In this document: positions 43,598-53,490 of the stretch, in pieces
Position numbering within the stretch: the stretch's first letter is position 1
Layout: the number at the start of each line of letters is the position of its first letter
Assembly: GCA_947462335.1 (NCBI GenBank)
Contig: OX381707.1
Span: 17,631,014 to 17,695,013, forward strand
From: Harmothoe impar
Lineage: Eukaryota; Annelida; Polychaeta; Phyllodocida; Polynoidae
DNA length: 64,000 nt
Direction: 5' to 3'
Position numbers and translations under genes: made by a program
The notes under the pieces: generated by a model
What the model was told of the DNA's origin: nothing
Seen by the model: the letters and a program-made list of their open reading frames with translations, nothing else
Databases searched by the model: none

Positions 43598-43721
43598 AAC
43601 ACTGACTTCTGCAACGATGTACCCACCATGGAGCTCGACATCCCAGCAGAGGACAAGAACCCACCAAAGCACAAGGTGGTCGTGGACTTTGCCGCAGCTG
43701 GGGCACTAATAAGGCTCCCCG
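43598..43721 (+). CDS. Exon a (MELDIPAEDK), first array copy
   Basis: An AATCGTAG acceptor is followed by NTDFCNDVPTMELDIPAEDK and NPPKHKVVVDFAAAGALIRL, with donor CCCG/GTAAGT. The second copy (44544-44636) lacks an internal 31 bp, and a third lies at 33017. The function is not recognised. Confidence 0.45.
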
Positions 43722-44221
43722 GTAAGTCAGAAGCCCTTGGGCTTGGTGGATCATGACAACTCGACACAAGTAAGTATGCATCTACACACCCACACCCTCA
43801 CACGTGACTGTCATATGCACCAAGAGATGCTGTTTGGATCTTATCTTCTTGTATCTAAACGCACTCTCCTTTCCACTCCAGAAAAGGAAGAGAAGGAGGT
43901 CCAGCATTGGGGAAAGTGTCAGGTTTAGTAATTTGGACAATTACCATCTAAGAAGGCTTTATTGTAATTATTACGTCTCATGCACGCATTGTAGGTTTCA
44001 TAAATATTGAGGACAAATTTTATGGCATTGTGGTGATAGTAGAAGAGTTGAATTGTATTATGAAAAGGATCACGGCTTACTTGGAAGATACACTGAAGTC
44101 CCTTGGCTCAGAATTGACTTACTCTTTAAACTCCCATGTATTTTCCATTCAAAGGATACTGTAGTTTATCCTGCTCTGTACAAAACAGCAGGTGCTAATG
44201 CTGTGGCATCTTTATCTGCAG

Positions 44222-44290
44222 GCTCTGGGGAACCTGCTTAGATCAGTAACTCTGACACCCAGGAAGAAAAGAAGGAGGAGGTCAAGCCTC
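44222..44290 (+). CDS. Exon c, second copy
   Basis: Acceptor TTATCTGCAG and donor CTC/GTAAGT enclose 69 nt reading ALGNLLRSVTLTPRKKRRRR then SSL. It is the best-preserved member of the three. The upstream intron contains an extra TGCTAATGCTGTGGCATCTT segment absent from the first copy. Confidence 0.55.
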
Positions 44291-44795
44291 GTAAGTAGTT
44301 TCTTCCCTCTTCTATATCAAGGAATTTTACACTGATATCATATTGATATACATCATGATATTTTATTAGTTATCAACATTTATCCTCATTATGAAAATAA
44401 ATTTGGAAATAAAAGAAATTTTCAATGGTGATTTCTCATCAGTCACCGTTTCCAATTATCCAGATGCTTTAATTGCTGATATTCTTGCCTTTTCAGTTAG
44501 CTGACCCATGAGACAAACCGCACTTCCCTAAATGAAATCGTAGAACATTGACTTCTGGAATGATGTACCCCCCATGGAGCTACACATCCCAGCAGAGGAC
44601 AACAGCCCACCAAAGCACAACGTGGTCGTGGACCCGGTAAGTCAGAAGCCCTTGGGCTTGGTGGATCATGACAACTCGAATCTGTAAGTATGCACCTGCA
44701 AACCCACACCCTCACACGTGACTGTCATATGCACCAAGAGATGCTGTTTGGATCTTATTTTCTTGTATCTAAATGCACTCTACTTTCCACTCCAG

Positions 44796-44837
44796 AAAAG
44801 GAAGAGAAGGAGGTCCAGCATTGGGGACAGTGTCAGG
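44796..44837 (+). CDS. Exon b, third copy (14 codons, basic)
   Basis: A TTTCCACTCCAG acceptor and a weak AGG/GTTAGT donor enclose 42 nt: KRKRRRSSIGDSVR. The first copy (42954-42995) is also 42 nt, while the middle copy (43882-43922) has lost one base and its donor. Exons b and c share a K/R-run plus Ser-Ser pattern and may be related. Confidence 0.5.
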
Positions 44838-45135
44838 GTTAGTAATTTGGACAATTACCATCTAAGAAGGCTTTATTGTAATTATTACGTCCCATGCACG
44901 CATTGTAGGTTTCATAAATATTGAGGACAAATTTTATGGCATTGTGGTGATAGTAGAAGGGTTGAATTGTATTATGAAAAGGATCACGGCTTACTTGGAA
45001 GATACACTGAAGTCCCTTGGCTCAGAATTGACTTAATCTTTAAACTCCCATGTATTTCACATTCAAAGGATACTGTAGTTTATCCTGCTCTGTACAAAAC
45101 AGCAGGTGCTAATGCTGTGGCATCTTTATCTGCAG

Positions 45136-45204
45136 GCTCTGGGGAACCTGCTTAGATCAGTAACTCTGACACCCAGTAAGAAAAGGAGGAGGAGGTCAAG
45201 CCTC
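45136..45204 (+). CDS. Exon c, third copy
   Basis: Acceptor TTATCTGCAG and donor CTC/GTAAGT again enclose 69 nt, reading ALGNLLRSVTLTPSKKRRRR then SSL, with Arg changed to Ser in TPSKK. The array ends about 130 bp further on. Confidence 0.55.
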
Positions 45205-45458
45205 GTAAGTAGTTTCTTCCCTCTTCTATATCAAGGAATTTTTCACTGATTTCAAGTTGATATACACCATGACATTTTATTAGTTATCAACATTTAGCCT
45301 CATTATGAAAATAAATTTGCAAATTGTGGAGGGTAAATGAATTTACAAATTTTGTCTTTCCCATCTAGTGACATGTTTGCTGTAGATTATTAAACATTTA
45401 CCGAAGCAAGGGTTCTGAATATCACCTGTAGCTTACAATTATTTTGTTTTACTTTTAG

Positions 45459-45537
45459 AGTGCAAAGTGGGGAGCCTCCTCTGGGTTATGGACTTTTTTC
45501 TGGGGGGCACCAGCAGTTTAAGTACACTGCCGGCAGA
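45459..45537 (+). CDS. Predicted exon (CKVGSLLWVMDFFLGG)
   Basis: TTACTTTTAG acceptor and AGA/GTAAGT donor enclose 79 nt reading CKVGSLLWVMDFFLGGTSSL then STLPA. It parallels the exon at 32656 in position of KVG-x-LL-x-DF and in donor phase. It is therefore a paralogous exon in the duplicated gene family. Confidence 0.45.
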
Positions 45538-45744
45538 GTAAGTATACTCATGGGGATATAGGTTCAGTCCAGCAAAACACATTGTACATACCATATTATT
45601 TCTGGGCAAAATTCTTGTGGAAAGGCTGTGAGGTAATGACAAAGATGACTGTATTATCTGTATGCTTGCAGTGCCTCTGCAGTGGCATACAAGATCTGTG
45701 TATGACTAGAAGTATGGCCTCTTGGAAGAAAATTCTACAGTGGG

Positions 45745-45934
45745 CGCTCTACAAACGATGAGGAATGCCGTGGGCACATGTATGACGCCGGCTTCAGTAA
45801 GTTCATTTATGAATGGTTTAAAACTGAAGAATGAGCCTCTGGAAAAGGCAATTATGGCCAAGCTGCTCAGGCCCAGACGCTGATGCAGCTCTTCTGCCTC
45901 TTCCATGAGATTGTGGAAAATAATAAATGTACCG
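45745..45934 (+). pseudogene. Fragment of RhoGAP-like gene copy (NGLKLKNEPLEKAI)
   Basis: The frame reads MRNAVGTCMTPASVSSFMNG, LKLKNEPLEKAIMAKLL and then, after a small deletion, QAQTLMQLFCLFHEIVENN with an ACCG/GTAAGT donor at 45934. Related copies lie at 50990-51100 and 57000-57130 (first half) and at 56640-56780 (second half). The second half aligns by eye to the helical part of the 63782 exon. The family is tentatively RhoGAP-like. Confidence 0.35.
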
Positions 45935-45984
45935 GTAAGTGTAAACATTTATCATTATACTACATTACCGAATACATGCCCAAA

Positions 45985-46566
45985 CATTTGCCAATCCAGA
46001 ACATAAATAATCAAAGAAGCAGAACCAGTCCTCCAGGCAGATCCTCTGAAAAATGAAAAACACCCCCTACCCATGCGAATCACCTACAAGAAATCCAAAA
46101 ATGTGAAATCACTTTTGGTAAAATCTGCCCACCCACCGCCGAGAAACAAATCTGGTTGTTCCCCTTGCGGATCTTGTACCTATTGTCAACATGTCAATAC
46201 CACCATCGACATCACAAGCATTATTACAGGTAAGACATACAAAATAGTAGGTTCAAATACCTGTAAATCATCCAGCGTAATCTATGTTCTGACTTGTACT
46301 CACTGTAAGATCCAATATGTCGGCCAAACACAACAACAGGCCCGCCAGCGACTCAAAAATCACTTTGACGACGTTGCCAACGCGACCAAGATCACCATGT
46401 TAAAGTCACATTTCAATGACGCGGCCGGTTGCCGTGGCGCGTCAGTTGCCATGACGAGATCGTAGATAACAGCACGACCGGGAATAATAACCTTCTGCGC
46501 CTTGAGCACGCGTGGATCAAATTACTAGATACTTGGAAGCCAAAAGGCCTTTATACTAAAGCCTAA
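45985..46566 (+). pseudogene. Penelope-like element C-terminal part with GIY-YIG endonuclease
   Basis: A frame from about 46016 reads EPVLQADPLKNEKHPLPMRI, then SGCSPCGSCTYCQHV (a Cys-rich linker), KTYKIVGSNTCKSSSVIYVL, CTHCKIQYVGQTQQQARQRL and KNHF. The IYVL and YVGQT strands are the GIY-YIG core of PLEs, and the Cys-rich linker before it is typical of canonical PLEs. After a frame change near 46460 the C-terminus follows: LLRLEHAWIKLLDTWKPKGL and YTKA-stop at 46566. The RT that should lie upstream is missing; host-gene fragments are there instead. Confidence 0.75.
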
Positions 46567-46575
46567 TCGGTCTTC

Positions 46576-48362
46576 ATGATGGGATTTATATGCAGACAAT
46601 GTGGGTTCCTCTCGGATAGTCAAATTACGCTGACAAAACACATCAATAAGGCCCATGATGGAGTTGTATTTACCTGCACGTCCTGCGGTAAAGACTTCAA
46701 AAGGAGGAAAAATTACAACCATCACCGCAAGAATTTCCACCCAGAAACCGTGAGCAAACCCAGCCTAAGCTATAATCCCAAATCTGAAGCCAGTCGGCCT
46801 ATTGTATCTAGAACCTTCGAAGTCTTGCCAAAATCTAATAATCCAAAATTTATGAAACCAAAACTCCAAGTTGTACCAGCCCCTCGACCGTCATGGCAAA
46901 TCAACAGTCACCATATGACCAAAACCAAATCCGCCATTGCTGAGTGTACCACCAAGATCCCAAGGAATGCTGACTATAATCCTGACAATTGCCGCATATT
47001 TAAGAAGAGACCAAAAAGCAGAGAACAGTCGCCACAGAAAAAGATGAAAGCATCTGCCGCAGCAGGTTCAGCTGCGACATGTGCCACGCCCCCTTCACCT
47101 CATATTGATTTACCGGTAGTCAATAACCAACAATCTACCGTCTACCACATGGGTCCTAGTCACCCCGCTCCAGCCCCCATTATTTACTTAATGGACGACG
47201 GTGAGAAGACATTTCACCAGCACAAGGCTCCGAGAATCATCCCTATCGAACCAACCATCAGCACCACCAATATGGATGGTTTCCTGTCACCGAGCAATGA
47301 CATTTTACCAAATTTCTTCACTGCTAAAAAAACTGAGCCCATATGGAAACTACCGTAAAACCTCGCATATAGGTCGACCCCGTTTATAGGTCGAGTTGGA
47401 CTTTTGGGTTAAAAATTCGACCTATAGCAAAATACTTTGACATTTGCTAAAACCCCGGTTATAGGTCGAATTGGACTTTGAGATTTTTTTGGGGACAGGC
47501 CCCCCCACAGATGCCCCCTAAGCAACCCTTTCCTGGGTCAAAAGTTGGTCATATTTATGATTTATTGCCCAAGTTGGAGGGCTCCTTTGACCATGCAGTA
47601 TGGCTAATTATCTAGAAGATAATCCTAATGACTAACTCCCGAGGCTAGATGGCTCCCAAGATCTCAAGATGTTTCTGCTATATTCTATCCTTTAAATAAT
47701 TTTTTTAGGGCCTAATTACTTTTTACTTTTCAGCAAAACCCCGCTTATAGGTCGAGTTGGACTTTTTGGGGAAAAAATCGACCTATAGCAAAAATAAATA
47801 CCAAAAAAAAATCGACCTATAAGCGAGGTTTTACGGTAATTCCAATTGATTTGAGCATAGATCCGATCTATCCAAAATGTAGATATGTACACAGTTCTAA
47901 TGTAGACCCAAGGGTTGTAGCTAGGCCCTCTGCCTCTGTCACCAGCATCTTAAGCTGACAATCCCAAGCCCGGTATCTGATGACTTTCTGATTGAAGATG
48001 CCCCTACCCATGTAGAAAAATCCAGTAGATATACACCAGTAATTGCTCCAGAGGACACTACTGATTACACATATAAAAATGATCCTATCCATGCAGAACT
48101 AATGAAGGACTTATTCCTGAGCGACACAGACAGTGAGAATGAAGATGTAACACCTCCAGACGAACCTGTGCAACTAGCTATAAATCATTTAGTCTCTCAA
48201 GACTCATCGTGGAAACAGCAGAGCTTAAACAAATGTACCAATTATTTCAATATAAATTTTTTTCTTTTCTTTTTAGGCCTACCTTGTTCTACATATGTTG
48301 TACATGGAGTCAATTCTGTGATCTACCTGCTTGAAATTATGATTATTGGTGACACTTCATAA
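46576..48362 (+). pseudogene. C2H2 zinc-finger protein frame, broken by a MITE and a frameshift
   Basis: It starts MMGFICRQCGFLSDSQITLT ten bases after the PLE stop. Two C2H2 fingers follow: C-x2-C-x12-H-x4-H (CRQC...HINKAH) and C-x2-C-x12-H-x4-H (CTSCGKDFKRRKNYNHHRKNFH). A long Pro/Ser-rich tail runs to 47352. The MITE at 47353 then supplies a stop codon. Removing it restores the frame (IPIDLSIDPIYPKCRYVHSS), which continues to about 47952. After one frame shift an acidic segment follows (ELMKDLFLSDTDSENEDVTP). It could be a second PLE ORF or a captured host gene. Confidence 0.55.
47353..47836. mobile_element. MITE (484 bp), CCGTAAAACCTCGC ends, TA duplication
   Basis: Near-perfect inverted ends CCGTAAAACCTCGCATATAG and its inverse, each followed by GTCGA, are flanked by TA (47351-47352 and 47837-47838). 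Internal degenerate repeats (CCCGTTTATAGGTCGAGTTG) extend the arms. TA target and end sequence suggest a Tc1/mariner-pogo type element. It interrupts the zinc-finger frame. Confidence 0.85.
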
Positions 48363-48412
48363 AAGCTTGTGAAACCGCTCCCAACAGTACCTCAGTCTGA
48401 TCTCAGCAATAA

Positions 48413-48475
48413 AATGGTATCCCTGATGAAGGTGGTGTAGGCTGCCGAAACTAGTAGGATCTTTAAAACCATGAG
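48413..48475 (+). ncRNA. Hammerhead-ribozyme-like motif (PLE-associated type), degenerate
   Basis: The core CTGATGA (48423-48429) is followed by a 17-nt stem-II region and GAAA (48447-48450). A short stem-III-like stretch CTAGTAG and a candidate cleavage triplet ATC (48459-48461) come next. Outer stem I can form between ATGGT (48414-48418) and ACCAT (48468-48472). This is the order of a type-I hammerhead as found in the terminal repeats of Penelope-like elements. Stem II pairs weakly (GGU/GCC) and the stem III closure is poor, so activity is doubtful. Confidence 0.45.
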
Positions 48476-48969
48476 ATAATCTGTTGTTCACTCTTTCCAA
48501 GAAAATTCTGTACACATGAGACCTTAAAAAGAATATGAAAATTTCTGGGGTTTAAGGGAATATTTACCACCTTTCAAATTTATCATTATAGCAAGAAGTG
48601 ATTCATTGTCAGTTCGGCCTAGGGAGCACATTCAGATTCAATTCATACAATAAATTACAAATTACAATTTAGTACTATATATAGAAGACCGAGATCAATT
48701 CCCAACTCTTGTTTTAGCAAATCTATGAGGAAAGATGTTTTTTGAGTTGTTTTGGCCCTCATCATGAAACCATGTCACTTAAACATAAAAAGATTGAGCG
48801 TGTGAGTGGCCTCACAGATGACTCAGGGTAAGCTGAATCTGAAGCTTATCATTTACTTAGATATAGTACTCCCTTATAATCATTCATTGGTCCATTCTGG
48901 CATCAGAAATGAACTCCTTGTTAAAAAGTACCCTAAAGTCATGTGTCATACATGTATGTTATTCCATTT

Positions 48970-49048
48970 CAGGCCAGCAGGTGGGTTTGGGTGAGCAGGT
49001 GGGTGTGGGAGAGCAGGTGGGTGTGGGTGTGCAGGTGGGTGTGGACGA
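48970..49048 (+). repeat. G-rich minisatellite (GCAGGTGGGTGTGGGTGA unit)
   Basis: Four to five repeats of an ~18-bp unit GGTGGGTGTGGGTGAGCA. A paralogous, slightly diverged version lies at 52286-52352. The G-runs could form quadruplexes. Confidence 0.7.
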
Positions 49049-49712
49049 CAGTTGCAGGCTGCGGGCGTGTACCGCCTTTTGTCCCTATCAAAAAACCAGT
49101 CAATCGGACGATAAACGGCGACAATATGGGTGGTACAGTTTTGAACTGCTCTGGACACTCCTTTTATCCTGACGCTGTCGCTGGCAACTCTCGTGTTGTC
49201 TCGCGCAGTTCTTGGAGTGCACGAGAAGTTGCAGTGGCATTCTTTCATTTAAATTTAATTTAAACGTTTTAGTGTGTTTGAGGGTATTTTGAGTGTAGAA
49301 GATCGCATTTCTGCGTGTGAAGAGAGAAATATGGGACAGATTGGCAAAAGTTGTCATTTCTATCTTTGCTTTAACACTGGAGCCTATGTACCTTTCATTT
49401 AGAGGGTAGCAATTTAAGAGTACTTAAGAGTTTAAGGAAAAGAGAGAAATCACTACCTAAAGATCGCAGGCCAATTACAGCAAGAAGGAAAGACATTTCA
49501 AATTTTTTTTCGAAGGAAACATCTGTCCCCCGACCTTGCCCATCTATCCCTTTGGTCCTCTGATGTCTATCTATAACACAGGCTGAATGATAGACATTCT
49601 CCTATGTAACAAAAACGTCTTAAACCTTGGTTGGGTCGTTTAGTATTACTCAGTTACCCTGAGTCAATAAGTGGATGTGCCCACACAATAATCATGTTAT
49701 TTTTTCTTACAG

Positions 49713-49828
49713 AGATAGAGAGCTCAGGGCAGGTGGACGTGGCAAGCCTCCTTGTCAGGCTGCTACTCCGCCATGCACAGACCTCGCTGCAGGAACTACT
49801 GATCTTTCCCCCTCATTTTGGGATAACG
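49713..49828 (+). pseudogene. Truncated RhoGAP-like exon (paralogue of 63782)
   Basis: TTTTTTCTTACAG acceptor and ACG/GTAAGT donor flank 116 nt reading EIESSGQVDVASLLVRLLLR and HAQTSLQELL before the sequence diverges. Compared with 63782 the exon has lost about 57 nt at its 3' part. The open frame runs through the donor, so it could still be read. Confidence 0.45.
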
Positions 49829-50239
49829 GTAAGTGTTTATAGTTTGCTCTATAGGAACAGGTCAGGTAGAAGTCACAACTCTCATATTAAGAGACTTTAG
49901 GATCCACAACAATCCCCTTTTTAGGGGGATTTTTGACATGAAAATCCTTGTTTTAGAGCAAAGACGAAAAGATACATATCTTTTGGAAATTCTACTTTAA
50001 AAAAAAGCACTCTTGTCAATAGGATTTAATTGTGGTGAAAACAGGGCCATGTCTGACCACTTACCACCCTTTTTGATTGTCCCCAATCTAATGATTACTA
50101 CACTGTTATTACATTTAAAAATATTTAGATTATGATTCTTGTCAAAATACTACTTTCATTAATAAAATTAACGGTAAGATACACGCACGACTAATGCACA
50201 TTCTATCTCTTTCCAAGGAGACACATGAGGATTTGTTTG

Positions 50240-50400
50240 TGTGTGTGTGTGTAGTTAGTTTAACGTCCCATTCACTTTGCAGGAGACTTATTCAAGTTTC
50301 ACTTTTTCACAAGTAAAAAAGTTAGGCCGAAGGATGATCGTATCCAGGATGATCAAATCTATGAGATGAGCTAACAGATTGAAATGCCGCTCCTCATGCC
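50240..50400 (-). mobile_element. Diverged LINE-A-like 3' end
   Basis: TGTGTGTGTAGTTAGTTTAACGTCCC-type start (GTTTAACGTCCCATTCACTT at 50262) leads into TTTTTCACAAGTAAAAAAG and GATCGTATCCAGGATGATCA. It is a diverged LINE-A 3' UTR. Similar relics lie at 50622-50810, 51181-51420 and 56220-56430, where the start is GTTTAACATCCGGAGGGCA or similar. Confidence 0.55.
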
Positions 50401-51580
50401 CTCAAAAGCTATTTTGTATCTAAGCAATGGCCGCCACGCGGGAAGACACTGACCGGCGCAACTCCCTCCCACATGCAGAGGGCTTTACAACTCTACAGCA
50501 CAATGCTGTCATGTTATGTATCTGTTTGTTGTTACAATGCATATCTTCCCACATACACAATATAGTTCTTAGGGATCCCTTTTCATCTTGTATCTACAGG
50601 GTTTTCAACAGAACCATCATAGATTGATTGATTGTAAGGTAGTTTAACATCCGGAGGGCACATTGCATTCCAGACTGTCATTAGTTTAGTTTGGCAGCCC
50701 GAAGGCCTACCAAGGGTGATTGTATCCAGAATGATTGAATCTATGAAATGAGAATGAGATAAAGACACATTTACCGACGCAAGGGTTCTTGAACCTCCAA
50801 CACCATAACAAATTTTACTTGCCATATTATTTCTGTGCATAATTCTGGTGGAAGGCTGTGAGGTAATGACAAAGATGACAGTAATATCCGTATGCTTGCA
50901 GTGCCTCTGCAGAGGCATACAAAATCTGTGTATGACTAGAAGTATGGCCTCCTGGAAGACACTTCTACAGTGAGCGCTCTACAAAAATGAGGGAATGCCG
51001 TGGGCACATGTACGGCACCGACTTCAGTAAGTTCATCTATGAATGGTTTAAAACTGAAGAATGAGCCCCTGGAAAAGGCAATTACGGCCAAGCCGCTCAA
51101 ACATCATATAAACCCCATTGAACTCATTCATAGAGGCATGGGATTGGGTTTGGAAAATCCAAAAAGCAGCCAAAAGACGTGATTGATTGTTAGTTAGTTT
51201 ATCGTCCGGAGGGCAATTCCCATTTTGCATTCCAGACTGCCATTAGATTAAGTTTTTCACAAGTGATGGTAGGCCGAAGGGTCATCGTATACAGGATGAT
51301 CGAATCTATGAGATGAGCCAAGAGAAGCCTGCTTCTACACATTTACCGAAGCAGGGGTTCTGTAACCTCCGACACCACATAGACATGGTGTGAGAGGGAC
51401 AGGCCTTTGACAGGCAAAAGACGAAAAGATAAATATCTTTTGGAAATTCTACTGAAAAAGATTGAGCGTGTGAGTGGCCTCACAGATGACTCAGGGTAAG
51501 CTGGGTGTGTCAATGAGTAATGGATGTTCAACACCATTCCGAAAAACCTGGGTCTGTAGCTTATCATGTGCAGTTAGATA

Positions 51581-52163
51581 TTGATTGATTGATTTGTTTA
51601 ACGTCCAGACGTACATCAAGTACCTCACGGGACATCTCAAGTTGGCAAGGAGTCATCCAGAAATAGTGGTAGTCTGCCTTGCAGTAGTAGGACAGATATT
51701 TATATGCTGCTTGCCCAATACAGCAGTGACCGCATCTATGGATGATTGAATCTATGAAATGAATGACCGCATCTATGAGGTGAGGGAGAAAACCGCTACC
51801 GGGGCACGTCCCCTACTCTTTTCGAAGGATAGCAAGTGTTCTTTTATTTGCCTGTTCCTACCCACCTGGGCGAGTACCATAGTAGGCAGGGCCAGACAAA
51901 CCACGGCCTTTGATATCTCAGACGTGGTTCACTGAGGAGGAATCCCATGCCAGACCACCAGCAAGAAGGCCCGGGCCCGGGAATATGGGCAGCGGTTGCC
52001 AAACAGCTTACGTGACTGATCACAGCAGTAAGGCACGAGACCCCTCAAGTTTTGTCGCCTTTTACGAATCCGGTATGCCCATTGGTATTATGGAAAGCTC
52101 CCGATGAAGTTATTCTACTCCTTCATGCCCCCATCATGAAGGTCCCCACTAATACAGGGGGAC
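51581..52163 (-). mobile_element. 583-bp LINE-derived retroposon with perfect 9-bp duplication
   Basis: AGTTAGATA stands at 51572-51580 and 52164-52172. The minus-strand 5' end is GTCCCCCTGTATTAGTGGGG and the 3' end GACGTTAAACAAATCAATCA. The paralogous locus at 48843-48880 lacks the insert. The 5' part (AACTTCATCGGGAG ... CCGGATTCGTAAAAGGCGA) resembles the LINE-A 5' UTR, and the 3' end resembles LINE-B. No coding capacity is present. Confidence 0.9.
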
Positions 52164-52796
52164 AGTTAGATATAGTACTCCCTTATACTCATATATTGGT
52201 CAATTCTGGCATCAGAAATGAATTCCTTTTTTAAAGGTACCCTCAGGTCATGTGTCATACATGTATGTTATTCCATTTCAGGCCAGCAGGTGGGTGTGGG
52301 TGAGCAGATTGGTGTGGGAGAGCAGCTGGGTTTGGGTGTGCAGGTGGGTGTAGGCGACAGTCATCGGCTGCGGGCATGTACCGCCTACCTACTGACGTAC
52401 ATAGCGCGGCAATAGGTGACGACACAGAGCCCCCTTGTGGAGTGCAGATATACTAATCCTCTGTCCAACCAACACCCCCCCTTGTGAGTAGCAGCGGTAC
52501 CACAGGTGGAAAAAAAATACTTGTGGCGCCACCATGTAGAAGACGGGTGGTATGAGAACTATAGTGAATCATTGTCTTTGGTATGTTCAGGGTATTATAT
52601 AAATTTCATTTAAGTAACACTGCACGAGCTTTGCCTTTTACATTGAATTTACATTTGGTGTAAAGGCCGATTTTACAGACCATTACAGACATTTACAATA
52701 AAATTTACCTCAAATGTAAAGCTGATCAAAATTGATCTTTGCATGGCTTTACTACCTGGATCAAAGCTCGTAATGGCTATATTTACGCTTTGTGTA

Positions 52797-53185
52797 AGGG
52801 TCTGTAAATGTGAGTAATTTCGGCCATTACACCTTGTACAAAGCTCTGTAAAAGTGAGTAATTTCGACCATTACACCTTGTGCAAACCCCTGTAAATGTG
52901 AGTAATTTCGACCATTACACCTTGTGCAAGCCTTGTAAATGTGAGTAATTTCGGCCATTACACCTTGTACAAAGCTCTGTAAATGAGTAATTTCGACCAT
53001 TACACCTTGTGCAAACCCCTGTAAATGTGAGTAATTTCGACCATTACACCTTGTGCAAGCCCCTGTAAATGTGAGTAATTTCGGCCATTACACCTTGTAC
53101 AAACCCCTGTAAATGTGAGTAATTTCGACCATCACACCTTGTGCAAACCCCTGTAAATGTAAGTAATTTCGACCATCACATTTTG
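52797..53185. repeat. 43-bp tandem repeat array (about 9 copies)
   Basis: The unit is GTAAATGTGAGTAATTTCGA plus CCATTACACCTTGTGCAAAC and CCCT. Two variants (CGGCC with GTACAAAGCTCT, CGACC with GTGCAAACCCCT) alternate in part, hinting at a higher-order repeat. It is not a CRISPR array because there are no unique spacers. Confidence 0.85.
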
Positions 53186-53260
53186 GGTATAGCCCAGGTA
53201 AATTCAGTAGTCATCATTGTTAAACCTTGGGAAATCCTACTTTTTAGGGAATGGACATAA

Positions 53261-53490
53261 TATATATATATATATATATATAAAACGATTGAGGGAAATC
53301 TTTTATTCATTTTCATCGATTGGAACATCATTTTCGGGACATTTATAGGGTGAGGGGAACGTGTATAGGATGAGGGGGGCGTGTGTAGGGTGAAGGAGAC
53401 GTGTATATTGTGAAGGAGACGTGTGTAGAGTGAGGGAGACATCTGTAGAGTGAGCCTGAGACTGGGAGGGAGACGTGTGTAGAGTGGGTT
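53261..53490. repeat. TA microsatellite and 21-bp minisatellite
   Basis: A TA run (53261-53283) is followed at 53347-53490 by about six copies of a 21-bp unit GTGAAGGAGACGTGTGTAGA. The minus strand reads it as seven-residue repeats (STHVSLP-like), but no start or splice context supports coding. Confidence 0.7.

Larger units (their letters stand above)
42954..45340 (+). repeat. Three-fold tandem array of a ~0.93-kb exon-bearing unit
   Basis: The unit holds exon a (WNDVPxMELDIPAED), exon b (KRKRRRSSIGESVR) and exon c (ALGNLLRSVTLTPRKKRRRR then SSL). Exon b occurs at 42954, 43882 and 44796; exon c at 43275, 44222 and 45136; exon a at 43598 and 44544. Intron sequence is also duplicated (for example TTAGCTGACCCAT at 43551 and 44497). 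The repeats differ by 5-10 percent by eye. Confidence 0.75.
48575..49900. repeat. Segmental duplication shared with 63460-64000 (and partly 52164-52420)
   Basis: AAGTGATTCATTGTCA, ATTTAGTACTATATATAGAA and GACCGAGATCAATTCCCAAC recur at 63474-63640. Exon 49713 recurs at 63782. Another part (AGTACTCCCTTATA to GGTGGGTGTGGG, about 48870-49050) recurs at 52172-52360. This shows repeated copying of the host gene family. Confidence 0.7.

Noticed and set aside
44425..44455. Hammerhead core on the minus strand (CTGATGAG near 44432, also 43490)
   Set aside because: No stem II can form between CTGATGA and the next GAAA, and the sequence is part of the duplicated intron.
48943..49263. VGVGVQVG-type frames at 48.9-49.2 kb
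   Set aside because: They arise from the G-rich minisatellite, and the same repeat at 52286 has a different frame length.
52797..53185. CRISPR-like array
   Set aside because: The repeats are contiguous 43-bp units without unique spacers, there are no cas genes, and the DNA is eukaryotic.
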